Origin: Neoarius graeffei
Taxonomy: Eukaryota > Chordata > Actinopteri > Siluriformes > Ariidae
Reading direction: 5' to 3'
DNA length: 64,000 bases
Assembly (NCBI RefSeq): GCF_027579695.1
Contig: NC_083571.1
Coordinates: 36,689,943-36,753,942, forward strand
The position numbers and the translations under genes are program-made. Below, one piece after another: positions 26,187 to 36,861 of this stretch; within the stretch, counting starts at the first letter, position 1; every line of letters begins with the position of its first letter. Below the pieces are notes generated by a model, which was not told the origin of the DNA, made no database searches, and saw only the letters and a list, made by a program, of their open reading frames with translations.

Positions 26187-27665
26187 ATACCCCCACCGCC
26201 CGACTCAGGCCGGGCAGCCGTCTGGCCTGTAGCCGACTCCCCCCCCCCCCCCCTTTGACGGGAGAGGAAGTCCGCCACGACCATCTGCGCCCCCGGCCTG
26301 TGGACCACCTTGAAATTAAAGGGCTGGAGTGCCAGATACCAACGGGTGATCCGCGCATTGGCATCCTTCATGCAGTGGAGCCACTGGAGGGGCGCGTGGT
26401 CCGAATAGAGGGTGAAAGGGCGCCCCAGCAGGTAGTACTGGAGGGCGAGGACCGCCCACTTGATGGCCAGACACTCTTTCTCTATGGTGCTGTAGCACCC
26501 CTCACGCACCGACAGCTTCCTGCTGATGTACAGGACAGGGCGGTCCTCCCCCTCCACCTCCTGGGACAAAACCGCCCCCAGCCCTCTGTCCGACGCATTG
26601 GTCTGCAACATAAAGGGGAGAGAAAAGTCAGGGGAGTGTAAAAGTGGCCCCCCACACAGTGCAGCCTTTACTTCAGAAAAAGCCCGCTGGCATTGCTCCG
26701 TCCACTGGACCGGATCTGGTGCCCCCTTTTTAGTGAGATCAGTCAGCGGGCTGGTGACGTCCGAATAATTAGGTATAAACCTACGATAATAGCCAGCCAG
26801 CCCCAGGAACTGTCTCACCCCCTTTTTGGTCTTGGGCCTCGGGCAGGACGCAATTGCTGCGGTCTTGTTAATTTGGGGACGCAACTGCCCGTTGCCCAAG
26901 TGGAAGCCCAGATACCGTACTTCCACCCGCCCAATCACACACTTCTTCGGGTTGGCTGTGACACCCGCTCGCCTCAGCGACCTAAGGACGGCCCTTAGGT
27001 GTTCAAGGTGCCTCGGACAGTCATTACTATATATGATGATGTCGTCGAGATAGGCGGCCGCATAAGTGGCGTGGGGGCGGAGGACCCTGTCCATCAGCCG
27101 CTGAAACGTAGTGGGCGCCCCAAACAGCCCAAACGGAAGTGTGACGAATTGGTGTAAACCAAACGGTGTGGAAAAGGTCGTTTTTTCTCGGGACAGTGGA
27201 GTCAAGGGGATCTGCCAATATCCCTTCGTCAAATCCAGTGTCGAATAAAAGCGAGCCGTGCTGAGTCGATCGAGCAACTCATCAATACGAGGCATTGGGT
27301 ACGCGTCAAATTTAGACACCACGTTGACTTTTCTATAGTCCACACAGAACCGGACCGACCTGTCGGCCTTGGGTACCAAGACCACCGGGCTGCTCCAGTC
27401 ACTGTGGGACTCCTCGACGATGCCCATTTCGAGCATGGTCTCAAGTTCTTCCCAAACCACCTTTTTTTTGTGTTCGGGTAGCCTGTAAGGGCGGCTACTC
27501 ACTACCACCCCCGGGGGCGTCTCTATGTGGTGCTCTATGAGGTTAGTGTGACCGGGCAGGGGGGAGAACACATCCGAAAACTCGGTCTGCAACTGGGCGA
27601 CCTCCGTGAGTTGGGTCGGAGAGAGGTGTCTCCACAGGGGACCGGAGAGGCACGGGATGCCAATG
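26187..27665 (-). pseudogene. reverse transcriptase and RNase H of the Gmr1-like element
   Basis: RT motifs FCVDYRKVN, STLDLTKGYWQIPL and AYLDDIIIYS are intact. RNase H has TNASDRG, where TDASDRG is usual, so one catalytic Asp is lost. A frameshift separates it from the upstream integrase. Confidence 0.9.
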
Positions 27666-27825
27666 CCCCTTTTTGAACCTCCAGCCCCAGCTCCGCCTTC
27701 TCCGGAACCACCGACACCAAAGCCACGGGGACCTCCTCATTCCAGAGTTTAAGCAGATTGAAGTGGTAAATCTGTAGCGCCCCACCCCTGTCCGTTCGCC
27801 TCACCTCATAGTCGACGTCCCCGAC

Positions 27826-28356
27826 TCACCGTGTGACCTCAAAGGGTCCTTGCCACTTGGCGATCAATTTGGAGCTCGACGTGGGCAACAGTACGAGTAC
27901 CTTATCTCCTGGTGTGAACTCCCCAAGGCGCGTACCCTTGTTGTACAGGCGGGCTTGCCATTCTTGGGCCTGCCACAAATTCTCCTGGGTTAGGTAGGTG
28001 AGCGTGTGGAGTTTTGCGCGCAGGTCCATAACGTATTGAATTTCGTTCTTACTTTGCGAAGGTCCCTCCTCCCAATTTTCCCACAGCACGTCTAGAATGC
28101 CGCGCGGCTTACGCCCATATAACAATTCGAACGGGGAGAACCCCGTGGAGGCTTGGGGGACCTCTCGCACTGAAAACAACAAGGGCTCGAGCCACTTATC
28201 CCAATTACGTGCGTCCTCACTTACGCATTTTTTAATGATATTTTTGAGGGTGCGATTGAACCGTTCCACTAAACCGTCCGTTTGTGGGTGATAAACGCTG
28301 GTACGGATCGGCTTAATCCCCAATAACCCATACAGTTCGCGCAGTGTCCGTGACAT
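27826..28356 (-). pseudogene. integrase core and C-terminus of the Gmr1-like element
   Basis: Contains YHPQTDGLVERFNRTLK (catalytic Glu region) and a C-terminal GDKVLVLLPTSSSKLIAKWQ GPF module. It ends at a TGA. Confidence 0.88.
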
Positions 28357-29388
28357 AAATGTGGTGCCTTGATCAGTCAGAATCTCTTTCGGGATTCCAA
28401 CTCAGGAGATAACGCAGAAGAGCGCCTCTGCAATACTGCGTGCTGAGATATTGCGCAGAGGCACTGCTTCCGGGTATCGCGTTGCATAGTCCACCAGAAC
28501 TAATATAAAGTGATACCCTCATGCTGACCGATCTAATGGCCTGACAAGATCCATCCCAATCCTTTCGAACGGGGTCTCGATTAATGGTAGGGGGCGCAAA
28601 GGCACTTTTGGAATGGCCACTGGATTTACTAACTGGCATTCACGGCACGCCGTACACCACCTATGAACATCGCCGCAAATCCCCGGCCAATAGAATCGGG
28701 GCATTATTCGGGCTAGTGTCTTATCCTGCCCTAAGTGTCCAGCCATGGGATTAAAGTGAGCCGCCTGAAATACCAATTCCCGGCGGCTCTTTGGAATTAA
28801 AAGTTGGGTGACTCGCTCTTTAGTTTGAGTGTCCTGCGTCACTCGGTATAACCTATCCTTCATAATCGCGAAGTAGGGGAAGGACGGGGTGGCATTCGGC
28901 TGGAGCGTTTGACCATCGATTACTCTCACTTGGTCAAATGCATGTCGCAGAGTCTCGTCTCGCAACTGCTTTAATGGGAAATTTGTGAGGGATTCCCCAA
29001 TAGAGAGAGGAGGGGCCGGTGGCTCCTCACTCTGACGCGAAGGTGACGTAGACGGCTCTGCGACAGCTGCTCCCGCCAAAGCGACACCGGAACCTCCCCC
29101 TGTTAAATGGCAGGACCCACTCTTTACTAAGCGTGTCATTAAACCCCGAAATCCTGGCCAATCAGTCCCCAAAATTAAAGAGTGGGTGAGGCGAGGATTA
29201 ACCGCCACCTTCACTATAAATTTTTCCCCTCGGAAGAAAATGTGGACTGACACCAAAGGGTAGCTGTGAATGTCCCCGTGCACACACAACACCTTCACCC
29301 CCTGTGCTCCCCCCAACTCCTCGTCTTGCACCAGGCTTTGGTGAATTGAGGTCTGGTTACACCCAGAATCCACCAATGCCTGATATGT
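28357..29388 (-). pseudogene. protease and integrase N-terminus of the Gmr1-like element
   Basis: Protease motif LVDSGCNQTSI directly follows the insertion point. The integrase zinc-binding motif (HFNPMAGHLGQDKTLARIMP then WCTACREC) follows without any reverse transcriptase between. The frame is broken by a TGA at 28519 and another in the core. Confidence 0.88.
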
Positions 29389-32300
29389 CTCGTCTCGTCT
29401 TGTCTCGTCTTCTTCTGCTTATCCGGGACTGGGTCGCGGAGGCAGCAGTCTAAGCATGGAAGCCCAAACTTCCCTTTCCCCAGACACCTCGGCCAGCTCC
29501 TCGGGAAGAACACCGAGGCGTTCCCAGGCCAGCCAAGAGACATAGTCCCTCCAGCGTGTCCTGGGTCTTCCCCGGGGCATCTTACCGGGGGGACATGCCT
29601 GGAACACCTCCCCAGGGAGGCGTCCAGGAGGCATCCGAAAAAGATGCCCGAGCCACCTCAGCTGATTCCTCTCGATGTGGAGGAGCAGCGGCTCTACTCC
29701 GAGCTCCTCCCGAGTGACTGTGCTTCTCACCCTATCTCTAAGGGAGCGCCCAGCCACCCTGCAAAGGAAACTCATTTCGGCCGCTTGTATCCGTGATCTT
29801 GTTCTTTCGGTCATTACCCAAAGCTCATGACCATAGGTGAGAGTCGGAATGTAGATCGACCAGTAAATTGAGAGCTTCGCCTTTTGGCTCAGCTCCTTCT
29901 TCACCACGACGGACCGGTAAAGCGACCACATCACTGCGGAGGCTGCACTGATCCGCCTGTCGATCTCACTCTCCATCCTTCCCTCACTCGTGAACAAGAT
30001 CCCGAGATACTTAAACTCCTCCACTTGAGGCAGGACTTCTCCACCAACCTGGAGAGGGCAAGCCACCCTTTTCCGGTCGAGAACCATGGCCTCGGACATG
30101 GAGGTGCTGATTCTCATCCCAGCCACTTCACACTCGACTGCAAACCGCCCCAGTGCATGCTGAAGGTCCTGGTTTGAAGAAGCCAACAGGACAACATCAT
30201 CCGCAAAAAGCAGAGATGAAATCCTGTGGTTCCCAAACAGGATTCCTTCCGGCCCCTGGCTGCGCCTAGAAATTCTGTCCATAAAAATTATGAACAGAAC
30301 CGGTGACAAAGGGCAGCCCTGCCGGAGTCCAACATGCACTGGGAACAGGTCTGACTTACTGCCGGCAATGCGAACCAGACTCCTGCTCCGTTCGTACAGG
30401 GACCGGACAGCCCTTAGCAAAGAGCCCCGAACCCCATACTCCTGAAGCACCCCCCACAGAATACCATAGGGGACACGGTCGAATGCCTTCTCCAGATCCA
30501 CAAAGCACATGTGGACTGGTTGGGCAAACTCCCATGAACCCTCGAGCACCCTATGAAGGGTATAGAGCTGGTCCAGTGTTCCGCGACCAGGGCGAAAACC
30601 GCATTGTTCCTCCTGGATCCGAGGTTCGACTATTGGTCGAATTCTCCTCTCCAGTACCCTGGAGTAAACCTTCCCTGGGAGGCTGAGAAGTGTGATTCCC
30701 CTATAATTGGAGCACACTCTCCGGTCCCCTTTCTTAAAAAGAGGGACCACCACCCCAGTCTGCCACTCCAGAGGCACTGTCCCCGACCGCCACGCGATGT
30801 TGTAGAGGCGTGTCAACCAAGACAGCCCCACAACATCCAGAGACTTGAGATACTCAGGGTGGATCTCATCCACCCCCGGTGCCTTGCCACCGAGGAGCTT
30901 GCAAACCACCTCAGTGACTTCGGCTTAGGTAATGGACGAGTCCACCTCTGAGTCATCAGCCTCAGTCTCCTCAGTGGAAGACATGACGGTGGGATTGAGG
31001 AGATCCTCAAAGTATTCCTTCCACCGCCCGACAATGTCCCCAATCGAGGTCAACAGCTCCCCACCCGCACTGTAAACAGTGTTGGCAGAGTACTGCTTCC
31101 CCCTCCTGAGGTGCCGGACGGTTTGCCAGAATTTCTTCGAGGCCGACCAATAGTCCTTCTCCATGGCCTCCCCGAACTCCTCCCAGTTCCGAGTTTTTGC
31201 CTCCGCAACTGCCCGAGCTGCAGCACGCCTGGCCTGCCGATACCCGTCAGCTGCCTCAGGAGTCCCGGAGGTCAACATGGCCCAATAGGACTCCTTCTTC
31301 AGCTTGACGGCATCCCTTACTTCCGGTGTCCACCACCGGGTTCGGGGATTGCCGCCACGACAGGCACCGGAGACCTTGCGGCCACAGCTCCGAACAGCTG
31401 CATCCACAATGGAGGTAGAGAACATGGTCCACTCAGACTCAATGTCCCCTGCCTCCCTTGGAAGCTGGGAAAAGCTCTCCCGGAGGTGGGAGTTAAAGAC
31501 CTCCCCAACAGAGTGCTCGGCCAGACGTTCCCAGCAGACCCTCACCATACGTTTGGGCCTGCCAGGTCTGTCCAGCTTCCTCCTCCGCCAGCGGATCCAA
31601 CTCACCACCAGGTGGTGATCAGTTGACAGCTCAGCCCCTCTCTTCACCCGAGTGTCCAAGACATAGGGCCGGAGATCAGATGAAATGACTACAAAGTCGA
31701 TCATCGACCTCCGACCTAAGGTGTCCTGGTGCCACGTGCACTTATGGACACCCCTATGCTCAAACATGGTGTTCGTTATGGACAAACCGTGACTAGCACA
31801 GAAGTCCAATAACAAAACACCACTCGGGTTCAGATCGGGGAGGCCGTTCCTCCCAACCATGCCCCTCCAGGTGTCACTGTCGTTGCCCATGTGAGCATTG
31901 AAGTCCCCCAGTAGCACAATGGAGTCCCCAGTCTGAGCACCCCTCAGTACCTCTCCCAGGGACTCCAAGAAGGCCGGATACTCTATACTGCTATTTGGCC
32001 CGTAGGCACAAACAACAGCAAGAGCCCTCTCCCCAATCCGAAGGTGCAGAGAGGCGACCCTCTCGTTCACTGGGGTAAACTCCAACACATGGCGGCTGAG
32101 CTGGGGAGCTATAAGCAAGCCCACACCAGCCCGCCGCCGCTCACCACGGGTGACTCCAGAGAAGTGGAAAGTCCAGCCCCTCTCGAGGAGCTGGGTTCCA
32201 GAGCCCAAGCTGTGCGTGGAGGTGAGCCTGACTATCTCTAGCCAGTACCTCTCAACCTCCCACACAAGCTCAGGCTCTTTCCCCCCCAGCAAAGTGACAT

Positions 32301-32753
32301 TCCATGTCCCAACAGCCAGCCGCTGTGTCCGGGGATCAGGTTGTCGAGGCCCCTGCCTTCGACTGCCACCCTATCCACACTGCACCAATCCCCTACTGCT
32401 ACCTCTGTGGGTGGTGAACCCACAGGAGGTCGGGCCCATGTCACCTCTTCGGGCTGAGCCCGGCCGGGCCCCATGGGCAAAGGCCCGGCCACCAAGCGCT
32501 CGCATACGAGCCCCAGTCCCGGGCCTGGCTCCAGGGTGGGGCCCCGGCTGCGTCATACTGGGCGACATCATGGTCCTTGATTTTTTCTCCATAGGGCTTT
32601 TTGGTGAACTGCTCTTGGTCTGACCTGTCACCTAGGACCTGTCTGCCTTGGGAAACCCTGACAGGGGCATAATGCCCCCGACAACATAGCTCCTAGGATC
32701 ATTCAAGCACACAAACCCCTCCACCACAATAAGGTGGCAGTTCTAGGAGGGGC
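29389..32753 (-). mobile_element. Rex3 non-LTR retrotransposon (RTE clade), full length
   Basis: 3365 bp with 5' leader, endonuclease, reverse transcriptase and a (GACGA)n-type 3' tail. Flanked by the perfect 11-bp duplication GCCTGATATGT (29378-29388 and 32754-32764). 30301-30321 and 30746-30765 match the Rex3 primer sites I remember. Inserted in the Gmr1-like element. Confidence 0.93.
29435..32340 (-). pseudogene. Rex3 endonuclease-reverse transcriptase ORF with one stop
   Basis: Endonuclease motifs [25 protein letters not shown] and [10 protein letters not shown], then reverse transcriptase motifs GKAPGVDEI, GLRQGCPLSP and LLFADDVVLL. One TAA at about 30926 falls between endonuclease and reverse transcriptase; otherwise the frame stays open for nearly 3 kb. 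A short leader frame lies at 32371-32631. Confidence 0.88.
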
Positions 32754-32764
32754 GCCTGATATGT

Positions 32765-33850
32765 ATTCCCTTGAATACTCACCGGTATGCGATACACTCC
32801 GGCCCGATCGAGGGCGGCCTCTGGCGTGTCGGGGATCTGAACCACCGTGCCCACTTCCATCGCCGTGCACTGCTGTTGAAGGTGGCCCGGCTCCCCGCAG
32901 TGCCAGCAAACCGGCCCGGGCTTTCCCTCTGCACCGGTGTTCAGGGGCTCACTCACCTGAGGGGGGGGAGAGACAGACACAGAAGGGAGAAACGGGAGGG
33001 CACCGTGGGTGCGGTGGGCCAGCAGGGGTGGTGCCGGCCCCCGCCTCCGCGGTGGGGGAATGGGGCGAGGACGGGACACAGGAGGAGGGGGAGAGAGAGA
33101 GAAGAGGAGAGAAGATGCTGTCTGCTGTCCTGCCGCCGGAACAGTCGCCAAATGGTCCTCCGCCAGCTCGACTGCCTGATCCAGCGACGCCGGGCAGTGG
33201 CACTGGACCCACTCCGCGGTTCCTGCTGGCAAGCAAGCGATGAATTGCTCCAGCACCACCTGGTCGATGATCCCCTCGGCGTCACGGTTGTCAGCCCTCA
33301 ACCACCGCCAGCAGGCGTCCCGGAGCTGCTGGCCAAATGCAAATGGTCGGCCGACTTCCTCCAAGCGCAAAGCGCGGAAGTGCTGGCGCTGCTGCTCCGG
33401 GGTGTGCCCCACGCGCTGGAGGACGGCCTGGCAGAGGTCCGCGTAGGCCAGCCGGCGGTTGGCGGGGAGCTGTAGTGCGGCCAGCTGTGCCTCTCCCGTT
33501 AGCAGGGGGAGGAGGCGCGCCATGCGCTGCTCCATCGGCCACCCCGAGGCCTCTGCAACTTGCTCAAAGAGCGTGATAAAAGCCTCGGGGTCGTCCTGCA
33601 GACCCATCTTGGTTACGGTGAGGGGAGACGGGCCCGCGGTGGGAGCGCTGGTGGACCCCGCCGACACAAGGAGGTGCCGGAACGCCTCTCGGTCTTCTTG
33701 CTGGGCCAGCACCAGGGCCTCGAAGCGTCGTTCTTGTTCCTTTTGGAGGGTGACGAGCGCCTGGTGCTGGCTTTGCTGGGCCGTGGCGAGGGCGTGGACC
33801 AGGTCAGCGAATGGGGAGGACTCCATGGGGCTGATTGGCTGGTGCTCCAC
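32765..33850 (-). pseudogene. gag of the Gmr1-like element
   Basis: ATG at 33850. It has a coiled-coil-like N-terminus (LVTLQKEQERRFEALVLAQQ), a capsid region and one zinc knuckle CWHCGEPGHLQQQC (CX2CX4HX4C). The frame runs into the Rex3 insertion at 32764. Confidence 0.88.
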
Positions 33851-33875
33851 TATGATTCCCTGGTTTCAGCACCAC

Positions 33876-34190
33876 TGTGGCAGTTCCTTATGAGGGGGTG
33901 GAGCACAGAGGACAGCAGGACAGAGATCAGGTTTATAGCAAGGTTTTATTGCCACACTTTTCAGTCTAACAATATTGTATTCCACAATAGAGAGACACAC
34001 ACACACACTAGCGTCTCATCCAGGGATGAGCTCCTCTGCTATCGCTCTCCCTCCTTAAGTAGGGCACGGTCACTGGGAAGACATACAAACACAGGTTAAT
34101 TGCTCTCAGGTGTAGTGATTCTGCCACTTACCTTCCCTGACTCCGCCCTCCTGTCACAGACCGGCGCTTGACCACGCCCCCGCTGCCACA
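33876..34190 (-). repeat. 5' LTR of the Gmr1-like element
   Basis: 315 bp, TGTGGCAGCGGGGGCG at its start and AACTGCCACA at its end on the minus strand, with AATAAA inside. It lies directly upstream of the gag start; no second LTR is present to confirm it. Confidence 0.8.
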
Positions 34191-34408
34191 CTGTACTTGT
34201 AAATTTGTTGCCTGTCTTGCATTATTAACAAATAAAGATGTGCCCTTGAAATCTAACATGTTGTTTGTGTGAATAATTTGCCCAGTAATATCTCCTATTA
34301 TTATTTTAGAATAAAGTTACAGTAATTTAGCCCACAAACATAAAACATACACTTCAAAAAAAGAATTCCAATGATAAATAAATAATGGACAACTAACTTG
34401 CCCCTGTT

Positions 34409-34710
34409 CGAAACATATTTGGTGGCTATTCCGGGAGTGTTCTGACTGCATTTGAGGTGAATTCGTACAGCATTCGAGGCACTTTCTGACCAGACTTCGG
34501 GTGGTATTCGGGCAGCAATCGAACCGCACTCGTACGGCATTCGAAGTGCATTCTTAATATTCTTACTGCATTCTAACAGCGTTCTAGGTATTCCTACTGT
34601 GTTCCAACTACATTTGAACTGCATTCAAAAGCTAATACACCCGGAATGTGCAAGAATCATTCGAGGCGGGTTTGAAGAGCATTCTAAGTATTCGAACGAC
34701 ATTCTTACAA
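34409..34710. repeat. degenerate 11-bp tandem repeat
   Basis: About 25 units around CGAACTGCATT, mostly 11 bp with some of 9 bp, for example CGTACGGCATT, CGAAGTGCATT and CTTACTGCATT. It ends in a hairpin CATTCTTAC-loop-GTAAGAATG (34700-34723). Confidence 0.85.
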
Positions 34711-34796
34711 AGCTGTAAGAATGTTGGTCAGTTTGAAATTCCCACCCAAATGTGGCACGAATTTTGAAAAATTTTTCATTCTGGCTGGTTCTGCTT

Positions 34797-35151
34797 CTCA
34801 TCTCATCATCTCTAGCCGCTTTATCCTTCTACAGGGTCGCAGGCAAGCTGGAGCCTATCCCAGCTGACTACGGGCAAAAGGCGGGGTACACCCTGGACAA
34901 GTCGCCAGGTCATCACAGGGCTGACACATAGACACAGACAACCATTCACACTCACAGTCAATTTAGAGTCACCAGTTAACCTAACCTGCATGTCTTTGGA
35001 CTGTGGGGGAAACTGGAGCACCCAGAGGAAACCCACACGGACAGAACATGCAAATTCCACACAGAAAGGCCCTCGCCGGCCCTGGGGCTCGAACCCAGGA
35101 CCTTTTTGCTGTGAGGCGACAGCGCTAACCACTACACCACCATGCCGCCCC
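34797..35151 (-). repeat. tRNA-headed SINE (type A)
   Basis: Complete copy on the minus strand. The flanks CTGGTTCTGCTT and CTGGTCCTGCTT form a 12-bp duplication with one mismatch. Confidence 0.9.
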
Positions 35152-35281
35152 TGGTCCTGCTTGATTCCTGCTAATTCTGAATAAGTGTGACAGGGCCTTT
35201 AATGTTAGCCTGCTTTATCCTCCACAACCAGCTCTGATGCGTGTTTGGGTTCACTGTCCTGTTGTAAGTCCCAAGTCATGT

Positions 35282-36435
35282 TCAAGTTTCTGATGGTTTA
35301 TGCTGAAGAATTCTGAGGTAGTCCTCCTTCTTCATTATGCCATCCACTTTGTGCAATGAACCAGTTCCACTGGCAGCAAAACAGCCCCAGAGCATGATGA
35401 TCTTACCACCACCACCAGCTGGTACAATGTCCCTCTGTAAATGGTGGTAATTGTGGCCAAACAACTCAATGTTTGTCTTATCTGACCATACAGCTTTACT
35501 CCAGAAGGCTTTTTTCTTTGTCCGTGTGGTCAGCTTCAAACTTTAGTTAAGCCTGAAGGTGTCAATTTTGGAGCAGGGGGTCATTTCTTGGATAGCAGCC
35601 TCTTAAGGCCAATTTATGCTGACAACCCAGTCCTCGCAGATGGTGTCGCAGATGACGTCTGCGAAGCCCCCCCTTCGCAGACGCTCTGCGTGCACCTCCC
35701 AAAAATTGTGACCACCACAGACAGCCTCGCAGACAGCGTCGCAGACAAGAGGGCTCTGATTGGTCCACTCTACATCCGCTGTACACGCACTTCTGCTTCC
35801 CTACTTTCCCGGTTTGTTTTGTTTTCACTACCGCCATTTTTAAAAACACGAGCAAAGATGGAGCAGCACGAAGAGCGGTTGATCGAGGAAGTACGTACAT
35901 CTATACGACTCCAGTTCTAGTCATTATAAGTAACCGGAGGATAAACACTCCATTAACCACACCCACCAACTACTCCTAGCGATTTCGTGACTTTGCGCCC
36001 CCTTGCGTTGTGGCGGTGAATAACATCACGCACGCCTATTACTCCCCGCTCAACAATAAATTACAACTGTCTGCAAAAAGCTATCTGCGAAAGCCTTGTC
36101 GCAAGAGCATGCAGAGGCCTTTAGTCCATGGTGATCTGAACTGTAGACAGTGATCCATCAACTTCCAGTTCATGGCAGGGCTGTGCCATGGTGGTTCCCA
36201 GGTTGTTCCTGACCATCCAAACCAATTTCCTTTCAGCTGAGGATGGCAGTTTGGGTTTTCTTGAAGCAAAGTGGCTTGGCAAAGTGACTACACCTCATAA
36301 TAACTTGGATACAATTGTTTGAACTGATCTTGGAATGTGCAGTTGTTTAGAAATGGCTCCAAGAGACATTCCAGAGTTGTGTATATCTGCAATCCTCTCT
36401 CTCAGATCTGCACTGAGCTCCTTGGACTTTCCCAT
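35282..36435 (-). pseudogene. Tc1-like transposase, interrupted
   Basis: Starts at 36435 (MGKSKELSADLRERI), with a stop in the helix-turn-helix region. The central part (35282-35539) has AVWSDKTNIELFG, so the Asp of the SDE motif is kept. A 515-bp MITE splits it. Confidence 0.82.
35606..36120. mobile_element. PIF/Harbinger MITE carrying a MADF-type start
   Basis: Ends AGGCCAATTTATGCT and AGCATGCAGAGGCCT, flanked by the 3-bp duplication TTA (35603-35605 and 36121-36123). Internal GCAGA repeats. An ATG at 35858 begins MEQHEERLIEEVRTS, resembling the start of MADF proteins. Confidence 0.85.
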
Positions 36436-36861
36436 TTTACTGTGTGTTGGTCAATCCAATGAGTGCTGGAAACAAACCCTTTTTATGAAGGTACAAAGAA
36501 GCTACCAGCTGTAGTCAATCATGATCACTAACAGGAAGTTAAGAGACCTCAGCCATGGCAAGATACGAGACATTTTGGAGGTTTCAGCACCTCTGAATTA
36601 ATAATCTAAGTGATCGTATGTACATTTCTGACCTTGTATGTATAATTTTGACCCTGTGTTAATTTCAGAAAACCCAAAGAAAATTAAAACTTGTGCACCA
36701 AATTCTAGTGTTTTTTTTAATTAAAGGTGTATGCTGTACAGTCATTCTGACACAGAAAAAGAACAGTTCAAAGAAATTACTGAAAGCCCAAATATTGCCA
36801 TGACATTCATATCCAAGATGACATTCATGTCACTGTATGTAAACTTCTGACTGCAACTGTA

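Larger units (their letters stand above)
26181..34190 (-). mobile_element. Gmr1-like Ty3/gypsy LTR retrotransposon, interrupted and decayed
   Basis: Minus strand order: 5' LTR (33876-34190), gag, protease, integrase, reverse transcriptase, RNase H. Integrase before reverse transcriptase is the Gmr1-type order, unlike ordinary gypsy elements. A Rex3 LINE (29389-32753) splits it at the protease start. Several in-frame TGA codons and a frameshift near 27665 make it dead. The 3' LTR is missing except for about 7 bp. Confidence 0.9.
34191..35198. mobile_element. probable right part of a PIF/Harbinger element with 11-bp repeats
   Basis: Ends GTGTGACAGGGCCT followed by TTA, compatible with a Harbinger terminus and its TTA/TAA duplication. 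It could be the right part of the element carrying the MADF exon, separated by the gypsy insertion. The left end was not found. Confidence 0.4.
35202..36859 (-). mobile_element. Tc1-like element, left end missing
   Basis: The right terminus reads GTAAACTTCTGACTGCAACTG and is followed by TA. Inside are transposase pieces on the minus strand. Interrupted by a Harbinger MITE at 35606-36120. Confidence 0.82.

Noticed and set aside
33291-33576. Several overlapping frames opposite gag
   Set aside because: Shadows of the GC-rich gag frame of the Gmr1-like element.
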